This document shows, one piece after another, positions 55,018 through 63,076 of a stretch of 64,000 nt of DNA. Both the position numbers and the translations under genes were made by a program. Position 1 is the first letter of the stretch; every line of letters starts with the position of its first letter. The notes under the pieces are model-generated. The model had not been told where the DNA came from, ran no database searches, and saw only the letters and a list, made by a program, of their open reading frames with translations. Source of the DNA: an uncultured Gammaproteobacteria bacterium (GTDB taxonomy: Bacteria; Pseudomonadota; Gammaproteobacteria; PS1; Pseudothioglobaceae); NCBI GenBank assembly GCA_902606745.1, contig CACLHR010000002.1:1-64000 (forward strand). Direction: 5' to 3'.

Positions 55018-56022
55018 ATGTCAAAAAAACTATTGCTAATAACGAGTGTAATTTTTATAAGCTCTTGCGCAGCTACTAATATTCAGGAATTAGGAGATAA
55101 ATTTTTAGACTTGATTAATCCGTCTGAAGACCCCGCTGAAGTAGCTGATCTGAGTGAACAAGTATTGGTTTTGAGTGCTGAAAGAGGTAGTTTTACCGAA
55201 GAAGAACTTGAAACCTTATCAAACGACGAGTTAATTGAGTTAGCCATAGAAAAAGGCTTGGAAGACATATTGGTTCTAGACTCTGATGGCAACCTTCTGA
55301 ATAGGGATGAAGTAATCAAAGCCCTAGTTGAGAGTGATGAGAGTGGAGGTTTTACTAAAGCAGAACTTGAGATTTTATCTAATGATGAATTAATTGCGAT
55401 TGCTCAAGAGAAAGGTTTAGAAGATATTTTGCTTCTAGATGATGATGGCAACCTTCTGAATAGGGATCAAGTAATAAATGCACTGGTTGATACTGAAGAT
55501 TTAATAGAAAGTGCAACGCAAGAACTTCAATCATTATCAGACGATGCACTAATTGAAATAGCAGAAGCTAAAGGCATGGATGATAAAATAATTCTAGATG
55601 AAGATGGCAACCTTCAGAATAGAGATGATCTCATAGAAGCTCTGGTCGAAGGAGCTGCTGAAACAAAAGCAGCCGTTGCTGAACTAGAAAAAATTGGTGG
55701 ATCATTCATTATTCATTTTGCTTATGATGACACTGAAATTGATGAAGTAGCCACTAGAGTGATTATAGAACATGCCAACTTTATGCAAAACAACCCTTCA
55801 GTCAGGCTTCGTCTTGAAGGCCATGCTGACGAAAGAGGTACTCGAGAATATAATTTGGCGTTAGGTGAAAATCGTGCTCTTAGCGTTAAAGAAGTTCTCG
55901 GACTCTATAACCTTGAGGATAGAGTTGTTGTTGTCAGTTATGGTGAAGAAAGACCTATTGCAATCGAACATAACGAAGAGGCTTGGGAAAAGAACCGTCG
56001 GGTAGAGTTCGTATACTATTAA
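55018..56022 (+). CDS. pal: peptidoglycan-associated lipoprotein Pal with triplicated N-terminal insert
   Basis: A 334-residue lipoprotein, about twice the usual Pal length. The lipobox is ISSC with the lipidated Cys17. The C-terminal OmpA/Pal domain (about 228-334) is standard: IIHFAYDDTEIDE, RLEGHADERGTREYNLALGENRALSVKEVL, and EKNRRVEFVYY. Between them lie three tandem 53-residue units (64-116, 117-169, 170-222), each with LS(N/D)DELIEIA..KG(L/M)(E/D)D..(V/I)LD.DGNL.NRD..I.ALV. Each ends in an EF-hand-like DxDGN loop and a helix. The first part resembles SAP/Rho-N helix-loop-helix motifs. Function of the insert is unknown; it may lengthen the linker or bind metal. tolB and cpoB flank it. 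Confidence 0.93.
   Translation: MSKKLLLITSVIFISSCAATNIQELGDKFLDLINPSEDPAEVADLSEQVLVLSAERGSFTEEELETLSNDELIELAIEKGLEDILVLDSDGNLLNRDEVIKALVESDESGGFTKAELEILSNDELIAIAQEKGLEDILLLDDDGNLLNRDQVINALVDTEDLIESATQELQSLSDDALIEIAEAKGMDDKIILDEDGNLQNRDDLIEALVEGAAETKAAVAELEKIGGSFIIHFAYDDTEIDEVATRVIIEHANFMQNNPSVRLRLEGHADERGTREYNLALGENRALSVKEVLGLYNLEDRVVVVSYGEERPIAIEHNEEAWEKNRRVEFVYY
55207..55683 (+). repeat. three tandem 159-bp repeats within pal
   Basis: Three in-frame units of exactly 159 bp (55207-55365, 55366-55524, 55525-55683). The core GATGGCAACCTTCTGAATAG occurs at 55285 and 55444 identically and at 55603 with one change, so DNA as well as protein is conserved. This points to recent tandem duplication or gene-conversion homogenisation. 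Confidence 0.9.
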
Positions 56023-56066
56023 ATTAATGCCTCTGACAAGCATCAACATATGCCTTTTGACGTCTG

Positions 56067-57050
56067 ATGAAAAAGACTCTATTTAATATCATCGTTTATA
56101 CTTTTTGTGTTTTTTCTATCGTTGAACTGTTTGCGGAAGAGGGTATGGAAGATCTTGAAAAGAAAAATTTTTTCAAGATTGAGCGTCTTGAGTCTGAGAT
56201 TATAGCGCTGAAAGATCAATACAAATTGTTCACAGAGCAACAAAGATTAAATGTTGAAAAAAAATCTGAATCAGAAGTGACGCCAGGTCTTGAGAAGATG
56301 GCTTTAGATCTCGCTGCAGGTATCTATTCCACATTAAATACAAAAATTAACTCTTTAAATAAAGACATTCTACTCCTAGAAGATCAATACAAATTACTAG
56401 CAGAAGAACAAGCAATAAATAGCCAAAAACAATCTGAATCAGAAGGAGGATTAGATCTTGAGATGGCATTTTTTAAGCTCAATGCGGAAGTTAACTCTCT
56501 AAATGATGATATTCTTGCACTGAAAGATCAATACGAATTAATCACAGAAGGGCAAAGATTAAATTCTCAAAAAATCACTGAATTATTTGATATGCTTAAG
56601 TTAAGGCGCACCAAAGAAGCTGTCAAAGAAGTGGTGCCTGACGATAAAGAAAATGAAAAAATGGCTTTCCAAGTTTATTCTGATGGAAGAAATCAGTTTA
56701 TTGCAGGAGATTATGATGAAGCTATTGCACTATTTAAAAACTACTTAGACAGCTTTCCTAATTATAAAAATGTCGCTGACGCAAAATTATGGCTTGGGCG
56801 TGCATATTTTGCCAATGAGCTATACTCCCAATCTAAAACTCTTTATTTAGAATTTCAATCTGAAAACCCACAACATGTTAAATACCCTGATTCTATGTAC
56901 GAATTGTCACGTACTTTTTTTGAGCTTGGTGAAATAGAATCAGCAAAAAAAATACTAATAAAAATGATAGAAAAGTTTCCAACACACGACCTATACAAAA
57001 AAGCCAAACAAATGCTTTCAGAGCTAGAAGAGTTAACTATCGAAGCATAA
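56067..57050 (+). CDS. cpoB: Tol-Pal system-associated coiled-coil/TPR protein CpoB
   Basis: A 327-residue periplasmic protein (YbgF/CpoB). After a signal peptide (LFNIIVYTFCVFSIVELFA) come three related coiled-coil segments, at about residues 41-70, 97-126 and 145-172, each with I.AL(K/E)DQY(K/E)L..E.Q..N. The C-terminal third (about 195-327) has TPR repeats: AFQVYSDGRNQFIAGDYDEAI, DAKLWLGRAYFANELYSQSK, YPDSMYELSRTFFELGEIES. The usual protein is about 260 residues with one N-terminal trimerisation coil; here it is expanded. It coordinates peptidoglycan synthesis with Tol constriction in E. coli. Confidence 0.92.
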   Translation: MKKTLFNIIVYTFCVFSIVELFAEEGMEDLEKKNFFKIERLESEIIALKDQYKLFTEQQRLNVEKKSESEVTPGLEKMALDLAAGIYSTLNTKINSLNKDILLLEDQYKLLAEEQAINSQKQSESEGGLDLEMAFFKLNAEVNSLNDDILALKDQYELITEGQRLNSQKITELFDMLKLRRTKEAVKEVVPDDKENEKMAFQVYSDGRNQFIAGDYDEAIALFKNYLDSFPNYKNVADAKLWLGRAYFANELYSQSKTLYLEFQSENPQHVKYPDSMYELSRTFFELGEIESAKKILIKMIEKFPTHDLYKKAKQMLSELEELTIEA

Positions 57051-57054
57051 AACG

Positions 57055-58347
57055 GTGAAAATTCTGGAAATAGGGAAAGTTGATTTAGCTTCACTTTGTT
57101 ATCTCAACAAGGAACGCTATCCTTTTTTACTAGAAAGTGTGGATCATAATGATAATAATAGATACTCGATTCTGTTTGCTTTTCCAGGAAAAAGCATTGT
57201 TCTTGATAACTTTTCTGACTTTAGCTTCCTTAGTGAACTTGAAGACCAGTTTAAATCTAATAACCTAAAATCAAATCTACCTTTTTCAGGTGGCTGGTTT
57301 GTTTATCTCTCTTATGAGCTTATTGGACAAATAGAGCCAATTTTATCTGAAGAACTGTATACTTCTGAATTGCCAATTGCCTATGCTGTAAAAATTCCCT
57401 CTGCAATTATTTTTGATCACAAAATAAACACTACTTATCTTATAGATCAAGATAGCGACCAAAATCGTATTGATATTATTTTGTCAGATATAGATGTAAT
57501 TAAACCGATTCCAGAAGTAAATGTTTTAGGGCAATTAGAACAAGAAAATGAAGATAAATTTATAAGTGGTGTCAAAGCTTGTTTGGGTTATATTGTGTCT
57601 GGTGATGTGTTCCAGGTTAACCTGTCAAGAGAATGGCAATATAAGTTAAACAAGGAAATAGACCCAGCAATTATCTATCGTGCTTTAAAAAGTGCTAATC
57701 CAGCGCCATTTTCAGCACTTGTTCAATACGAAAACTTTAGTATAGTGTCATCTTCACCGGAGCGACTTTTTAGTGTTCAAGAAGGTGTTTTGCAAACTAG
57801 ACCTATTGCAGGAACGCATCCAAGAGGTCAAGGTTCTGAAGACGAAACTCAAAAAAAGAATTTAATTAGTCATCCAAAGGAAATAGCTGAGCATGTCATG
57901 CTTCTTGATTTAGAGCGTAACGACATGGGAAGGGTGTGCGAATACGGTAGTGTTTTTGTCAATGAAGTTATGACTTTAGAAACCTATCCCTATGTTCATC
58001 ATATCGTTTCCAATATCAAAGGAAAACTTAAAGAGAGTGTTGGCATAAAAGACATTGTCCAAGCTCTTTTTCCTGGCGGAACTATTACTGGTTGCCCAAA
58101 AGTGCGATGCATGCAAATCATTAGTGAGCTAGAGCAAATGCCAAGAGGTGCTTACACAGGTTCTCTTGGCTATCTTAGTCAAGATGGAAAAATGGACTTT
58201 AACATTCTTATCCGTAGCTTTGTACATACTAATAAAAAGCTGACTTTTCGCGCAGGGGCTGGGATTGTCTATGACTCAATCCCTGAAAAAGAATTGGCAG
58301 AAACTAAGCATAAAGCAGCTGGATTGGTTAAGATTTTTCAAGATTAG
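57055..58347 (+). CDS. pabB: aminodeoxychorismate synthase component I
   Basis: A 430-residue chorismate-utilising enzyme making 4-amino-4-deoxychorismate for folate. The start is GTG. The conserved C-terminal part has SGDVFQVNLSREW, SSPERLFSVQEGVLQTRPIAGTHPRG, MLLDLERNDMGRVCEYGSV, FPGGTITGCPKVRCM and RAGAGIVYDSIPEKE. The motif PIAGTHPRG and the residue pattern TITGCPK (Lys-type, PIAGT rather than PIAGTR of TrpE) favour PabB over anthranilate synthase. It follows cpoB by 4 bp. Confidence 0.93.
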   Translation: MKILEIGKVDLASLCYLNKERYPFLLESVDHNDNNRYSILFAFPGKSIVLDNFSDFSFLSELEDQFKSNNLKSNLPFSGGWFVYLSYELIGQIEPILSEELYTSELPIAYAVKIPSAIIFDHKINTTYLIDQDSDQNRIDIILSDIDVIKPIPEVNVLGQLEQENEDKFISGVKACLGYIVSGDVFQVNLSREWQYKLNKEIDPAIIYRALKSANPAPFSALVQYENFSIVSSSPERLFSVQEGVLQTRPIAGTHPRGQGSEDETQKKNLISHPKEIAEHVMLLDLERNDMGRVCEYGSVFVNEVMTLETYPYVHHIVSNIKGKLKESVGIKDIVQALFPGGTITGCPKVRCMQIISELEQMPRGAYTGSLGYLSQDGKMDFNILIRSFVHTNKKLTFRAGAGIVYDSIPEKELAETKHKAAGLVKIFQD

Positions 58348-58380
58348 GTTGTTTGATAGCAACTAAATCAGTAAATACGA

Positions 58381-60258
58381 TTAGGGTTGAAATTTTGATG
58401 TTATGGGATAGCGTCTCTCTCTACCGAATGCATTGCTACTTATTTTTGGACCTGGGGCTGATTGTCGACGCTTGAACTCATTATTAAGAATCATTGAAGT
58501 AATTTTTTTAACCAATTCTAAATCATGTCCTTGTTCTGATATTTGATTAGCAGATTGTTTCATTTCAACAAATCTCATTAATATATCATCCAAGATGTCA
58601 TATGGTGGCAAGGAATCTTGGTCGAGTTGATTGTGTGCAAGTTCAGCAGAAGGGGATCTTGTTATAACGCGGTCAGGAATAACCCTAGATAATTTATTAC
58701 GATAATTCGCAAGTTGATAAACCATAGTTTTCGAGATATCTTTAAGAGGAGCAAAGCCACCACACATGTCACCATAAAGAGTTGCATAACCAACGGCCAT
58801 TTCAGATTTGTTGCCTGTTGCTAAAACGATTTTATGATGCTTGTTTGATAAAGCCATCAATAAAACTCCACGGACTCTTGCTTGAATATTCTCCTTAGTA
58901 CTATCTCTAAAAGAATCTTCAAAAAAATCTTTTAAAGATTCATTAAATGAATCAATCATAGAATGAATATCAATACTTGAAAAATTAACACCATGGCTGA
59001 GAGCTTGTAGTTCAGAATCTTCTAGGCTCATAGTGGAAGTGAACTGATATGGCATCATTATGGCATGAACATTTTCAGCACCTATCGCATCAACAGCAAT
59101 AGCAAGCGTTAATGCAGAATCAATACCTCCAGAAAGACCAATGAGAGCGCCTTCAAAAGAATTTTTTTGAATATAGTCACGAGTAGCTAAAACTAAGGCG
59201 GAGTAAATGGATTTCTCTAATGTGATAGGTTCAGTACTTTGTAAAGAGTCTTCTGAATGAAGGCAGCTCAATTCCCTAAATTCAGGTAGTTGTTTAACAA
59301 GACTCCCTTTTGAATCAAGTACAAATGAGTTGCCATCAAAAACCACTTCATCCTGTCCACCAACCATATTTACATAAATATATGAAATTTCAAACTCAGA
59401 AGCATAATTCTTACAGATATTTAACCTATCCTGATGTTTACCAGTTTGAAAGGGTGATGCATTAAGGCTAATAACTATATCAACATCCAAATGACAAAGT
59501 TTAGCAATAGGGCCTTGCAACCATTGATCTTCACAAATCAGAACACCAATTTTAGTCTGTTGGCACTCAAATACAAAAGATTCATCTCCTGGTGAAAAAT
59601 AGCGCTTTTCATCAAATACACCATAATTAGGTAACTCTTGCTTATGATAAACATGTGAAATTCGATTCTTTTGAATACAAATTGCACTGTTGAACAACGA
59701 ATCATCATTTCGAGAAGGAGCTCCAAATAAAACACTTATTGACACAGGGATTGAATCACACAAAGAATCTATCTCTTCTTCAACTTGCAACATAAATCCA
59801 TCACGAAATAAAAGATCCTCTGGAGGATAACCAGTAAGACACATTTCTGGGAAAACAATCAAATGAGCACCAGAATCAGCAGCTTCTGTGATCAAAGTTA
59901 ACATTTTTTGAGTATTTTTACTAATATCGCCTACAATCGCATTAAATTGCGCGATTTGAATTTTAATAGGTTCTGATGAGGAAAAAATCTTATTAAGCTG
60001 TTCCTGCCAAAATATAGCCTTCACTTTATTGCCAGTATTAATAGCATGCTCATATTTAGTATGAGCAACGACTTCTGAAGGGTCAATTTCGAGAATATTA
60101 GCAAATAACCAGGCATGTGTTTCGCTTAATGCAGCCTTACCAGAGCTATATTTGCTTAAATTTGACTGATTAATGCCATAATTTTTAGCAATTTTATAAT
60201 CAGAAAAACCTGTTTTTTCTCGCACCATTGCAAGGTATTCAGTAGTTTTTTTATTCAT
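58381..60258 (-). CDS. nadE: NAD+ synthetase (glutamine-hydrolysing) with N-terminal HTH domain
   Basis: A 625-residue protein, about 80-90 longer than typical. Residues about 1-90 are a phage-repressor-like helix-turn-helix of DUF3693/XRE type: TGFSDYKIAKNYGINQSNLSKYSSGKAA, then LFANILEIDPSEVVAHTKYEHA and a terminal AIFWQEQ, matching a whole small Cro-like regulator. Then a nitrilase-type glutaminase with Glu138 (VFPEMCLTGYP), Lys206 (HKQELPNYGVFDEKRYF) and Cys242 (LICEDQWLQG), and the synthetase with P-loop LIGLSGGIDSALTLAI (about 376). ATG 60258 is chosen; a GTG at 60024 could give a domain-less form but has no ribosome binding site. Confidence 0.94.
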   Translation of the reverse strand: MNKKTTEYLAMVREKTGFSDYKIAKNYGINQSNLSKYSSGKAALSETHAWLFANILEIDPSEVVAHTKYEHAINTGNKVKAIFWQEQLNKIFSSSEPIKIQIAQFNAIVGDISKNTQKMLTLITEAADSGAHLIVFPEMCLTGYPPEDLLFRDGFMLQVEEEIDSLCDSIPVSISVLFGAPSRNDDSLFNSAICIQKNRISHVYHKQELPNYGVFDEKRYFSPGDESFVFECQQTKIGVLICEDQWLQGPIAKLCHLDVDIVISLNASPFQTGKHQDRLNICKNYASEFEISYIYVNMVGGQDEVVFDGNSFVLDSKGSLVKQLPEFRELSCLHSEDSLQSTEPITLEKSIYSALVLATRDYIQKNSFEGALIGLSGGIDSALTLAIAVDAIGAENVHAIMMPYQFTSTMSLEDSELQALSHGVNFSSIDIHSMIDSFNESLKDFFEDSFRDSTKENIQARVRGVLLMALSNKHHKIVLATGNKSEMAVGYATLYGDMCGGFAPLKDISKTMVYQLANYRNKLSRVIPDRVITRSPSAELAHNQLDQDSLPPYDILDDILMRFVEMKQSANQISEQGHDLELVKKITSMILNNEFKRRQSAPGPKISSNAFGRERRYPITSKFQP

Positions 60259-60284
60259 CCACAATTATTAATTTAAGTATATAT

Positions 60285-60320
60285 TAGTTATTTTATACCA
60301 CTACAGGTAATAAATAACTA
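60285..60320 (-). promoter_or_regulatory. nadE promoter overlapped by TAACTA-type operators
   Basis: Minus-strand promoter TAGTTA (60320-60315), 17-bp spacer, TATAAA (60297-60292), giving a leader of about 27 nt. ATAAAATAACTA (60296-60285, minus) covers -10 to +1. The perfect inverted repeat TAACTA-TATT-TAGTTA (60315-60330) covers -35. This is a repressor-like layout. Confidence 0.5.
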
Positions 60321-60403
60321 TATTTAGTTAAAAAATGACATAAAAACAGTTGTAATAAATAACTATTAAGTTCATAACATATTGATTTAACAATAAATAA
60401 CTA
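60285..60403. repeat. cluster of AATAAATAACTA repeats upstream of nadE
   Basis: AATAAATAACTA occurs exactly at 60309-60320, 60354-60365 and 60392-60403 on the plus strand, and with one mismatch (ATAAAATAACTA) at 60296-60285 on the minus strand. All lie within 27-145 bp upstream of nadE. The rest of the 448-bp gap to aapJ is AT-rich with no gene or strong hairpin visible. The repeats could be sites for the HTH domain of NadE itself. Confidence 0.6.
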
Positions 60404-60706
60404 GAATTCTTAAAATAATATATATTACTTAAATTTTAATAGTAATAATGATTGAATTGTGAATTTAACTTATTTTATAAATGACCAAAAATTGAATTTA
60501 ACTAAATTTACTATTCGTTAATTTTAAGTAAACAAATCCCCTATATTTGACTATAGAACAAAGTTTTCTAAGCTTAATTTGATTTGGATTGATTTCTGTT
60601 TTTTAAAAATTATTTCAACATAGTTATAAACTAGTGATAAAATTTCTGTAATCCTCATTCAATTGTGATGGATTGATATACTTTAAAATCTCATTAGGAG
60701 AAATAT

Positions 60707-61714
60707 ATGAAACAATTATTAAAATTGTCTGTCGCATCATTCTTGATTGCTGGCGCACTTGCTGTGCAAGCTTCTACATTGAGTGATGTTCAAAGTAAAG
60801 GCCACGTTAGTTGTGGTGTTTCCAAAGGTCTAGCAGGCTTCTCTGCTGCAGACTCTGCCGGTACTTGGACGGGCGTTGACGTTGATGTTTGCCGTGCAGT
60901 TGCTGCTGCAACGCTTGGTGACGCGACAAAAGTTAAATTTGTACCATTAACTGCTAAAGAAAGATTTACAGCACTTCAATCAGGTGAAATCGATATGTTG
61001 TCTAGAAACACTACGTGGACAATTACTCGTGATGCATCTCTTGGATTAAATTTTGCCGGTGTTAACTATTACGACGGTCAAGGATTTATGGTTAAGTCTT
61101 CTCTAGGTGTTTCTAGTGCTATGGAACTTGGTGGTGCGGCTGTTTGTATCCAGGCGGGTACAACAACTGAGCTTAACCTAGCTGACTGGGGTAAACAAAA
61201 TGGTATTGATTACCAATCAGTTGTCTCAGACACAAATGCACAAACTTTGACTAACTATGATTCTGGACGTTGTGATGTATTGACAACTGACGCTTCTGGT
61301 TTGTATTCAATGCGTGCTGCTGCTAATGATCCATCTGAGCATGTTGTTTTACCTGAAATCATCTCCAAGGAACCTCTGGGTCCTGTAGTACGTCAAGGTG
61401 ATGATCAATGGTTTAACATCGTTAGATGGTCTTTAAACGCAATGATCACAGCTGAAGAGCTAGGTGTTACTAGCGCTACTGTTGATGAAGTTACTAATAA
61501 CCCTGAGCGTGAGCGCTTGATGGGTCGTTCTGGAAATACACATGAATATGTTGGTTTAACTCCAGACTGGACTTACAACATCATTAGCCAGGTAGGTAAC
61601 TACTCAGAAAGCTTCGAGCGTAATATTGGTATTAATACACCGATTGGTATTGCTCGTGGTGTTAATGCATTATGGACACAAGGCGGTATTCTTTATTCGC
61701 CTCCATTTAGATAA
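60707..61714 (+). CDS. aapJ: general L-amino acid ABC transporter substrate-binding protein AapJ
   Basis: A 335-residue periplasmic binding protein. The signal peptide (LLKLSVASFLIAGALAVQAS) precedes TLSDVQSKGHVSCGVSKGLAGFSAADSAGTWTGVDVDVCRAVAAA, then ALQSGEIDMLSRNTTWTITRDASLGLNFAGVNYYDGQGFMVK, typical of AapJ/BztA. Substrate contact residues cannot be assigned with certainty. A strong ribosome binding site (AGGAG) precedes ATG. It is the first gene of an aapJQMP-type operon and is followed by a strong terminator, so it should be expressed above the permeases. Confidence 0.94.
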   Translation: MKQLLKLSVASFLIAGALAVQASTLSDVQSKGHVSCGVSKGLAGFSAADSAGTWTGVDVDVCRAVAAATLGDATKVKFVPLTAKERFTALQSGEIDMLSRNTTWTITRDASLGLNFAGVNYYDGQGFMVKSSLGVSSAMELGGAAVCIQAGTTTELNLADWGKQNGIDYQSVVSDTNAQTLTNYDSGRCDVLTTDASGLYSMRAAANDPSEHVVLPEIISKEPLGPVVRQGDDQWFNIVRWSLNAMITAEELGVTSATVDEVTNNPERERLMGRSGNTHEYVGLTPDWTYNIISQVGNYSESFERNIGINTPIGIARGVNALWTQGGILYSPPFR

Positions 61715-61739
61715 GCAATTATCTAGTTAACCTTTAATA

Positions 61740-61775
61740 AACCAGCCTGCTATACTTAGCAGGCTGGTTTTTTTT
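61740..61775 (+). terminator. intrinsic terminator after aapJ
   Basis: Perfect 11-bp stem AACCAGCCTGC (61740-61750) with GCAGGCTGGTT (61759-61769), an 8-nt loop, and a run of eight T (61768-61775). It lies between aapJ and the permease genes, so it should cut most transcripts and give more binding protein than permease. Confidence 0.95.
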
Positions 61776-61865
61776 AACCCAAAGAATAATTTTTTTTATT
61801 CTATTGAATTTAATTTAATAAAATATAGAATTCATTTCTATTTTTCTTGTATTGCTTCTAGATTC

Positions 61866-63074
61866 ATGAAACAACAAAACATTTTATCTCAAGTCAAAAA
61901 CTTAACATTTAGCGAATTGTTGTATAACAACGAGGTAAGAGCATTTTTCTTTCAGGTCGCTACTTTTCTACTAATTGCTGGCCTGTTTTATACAATAATT
62001 GGTAATTTATTTGACAATATCGAAGCGAGAGGAATCCATACAGGTTTCTCTTTTTTAAAGAATAGGGCAGGCTTTGATATTCTTCCATTTCTGGGTAATT
62101 ATTTGCAAGACTATACGCCGGAGTCAAGCAATCTAACTGTTTTTTATGTTGGCCTCATAAATACTTTAGTTGTTGCATTTGTTGGCATAATTCTCGCAAC
62201 CGTACTTGGTCTTTTTATTGGTATTGCCAGACTTTCAAATAACTACTTGGTAGCTAAGCTTGCAGGGGGCTATATAGAGCTTTTCAGAAACATTCCTGTA
62301 CTTCTACAAATTTTCTTTTGGTATAACATCTTCATAAACATTTTCCCACACCCAAAAAAGAGCTTCTCTTTTTTTGAAATGGCCTTTCTTAATCAGCGCG
62401 GCCTTTACTTACCTAAACCCGTTTTAGAAAGTGGCTTTACATTAGTAATAATAGCCTTTTTAGTAGGCATTATTTTGACTGTTGTTATGAAACGCTACTT
62501 TAAGAAAAAGCACGATGAAACGGGTGTGTACACCAGAACATTAGGCTATTCTACGTTGCTTATTTTCGGACTCCCAGCAATTTTCTTCTTACTACTTGGA
62601 TCGCCGCTACATTTTGATTTTGCAGTATTGGGTAAATTTAACCTAAAAGGGGGTATGCAAATTGTGCCTGAATTCATAGCACTCACATTTGCTCTCAGTG
62701 TTTATACAGCAACCTATATAGCAGAGGCAATCAGATCAGGCATTGAAGCTGTCGACAAGGGTCAAAAAGAGGCTGCAGCGGCTATTGGGCTAACTCAAAC
62801 ACAATCACTTAAATTAATCATACTACCGCAGGCATTAAGAGTTGCAATACCGCCTACAATCAATCAGTACCTTAACTTAACTAAGAATTCCTCACTGGCG
62901 ACAGCTATTGGCTACCCTGAACTAATGGGAGCCTTTGGTGGTACTGTTTTAAACCAGGTAGGACAAGCAGTTGAAATTCTTGGAATGGCAATGCTAGTGT
63001 ATCTATTCATCTCGCTTTGTATTTCATTATTATTGAATATCGTTAACAAAAGAATGGCTATCCCAGAACGCTAA
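61866..63074 (+). CDS. aapQ: general L-amino acid ABC transporter permease AapQ
   Basis: A 402-residue inner-membrane permease. The long N-terminal region with FSFLKNRAGFDILPFLGNY is typical of AapQ/BztB. The C-terminal binding-protein-dependent domain carries the EAA loop EAIRSGIEAVDKGQKEAAAAIGLTQTQ and PQALRVAIPPTINQYLNLTKNSSLATAIG, which contacts the ATPase. It begins 151 bp after aapJ, beyond the terminator, and is 2 bp from the next permease gene. Confidence 0.94.
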   Translation: MKQQNILSQVKNLTFSELLYNNEVRAFFFQVATFLLIAGLFYTIIGNLFDNIEARGIHTGFSFLKNRAGFDILPFLGNYLQDYTPESSNLTVFYVGLINTLVVAFVGIILATVLGLFIGIARLSNNYLVAKLAGGYIELFRNIPVLLQIFFWYNIFINIFPHPKKSFSFFEMAFLNQRGLYLPKPVLESGFTLVIIAFLVGIILTVVMKRYFKKKHDETGVYTRTLGYSTLLIFGLPAIFFLLLGSPLHFDFAVLGKFNLKGGMQIVPEFIALTFALSVYTATYIAEAIRSGIEAVDKGQKEAAAAIGLTQTQSLKLIILPQALRVAIPPTINQYLNLTKNSSLATAIGYPELMGAFGGTVLNQVGQAVEILGMAMLVYLFISLCISLLLNIVNKRMAIPER

Positions 63075-63076
63075 TT

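Noticed and set aside
60022-60024. Internal GTG start that would give NadE without the HTH
   Set aside because: No Shine-Dalgarno precedes it, and the upstream frame encodes a coherent HTH domain up to the junction.
61740-61775. Regulatory RNA between aapJ and aapQ
   Set aside because: The stem and T-run are a plain intrinsic terminator with read-through to the permeases.
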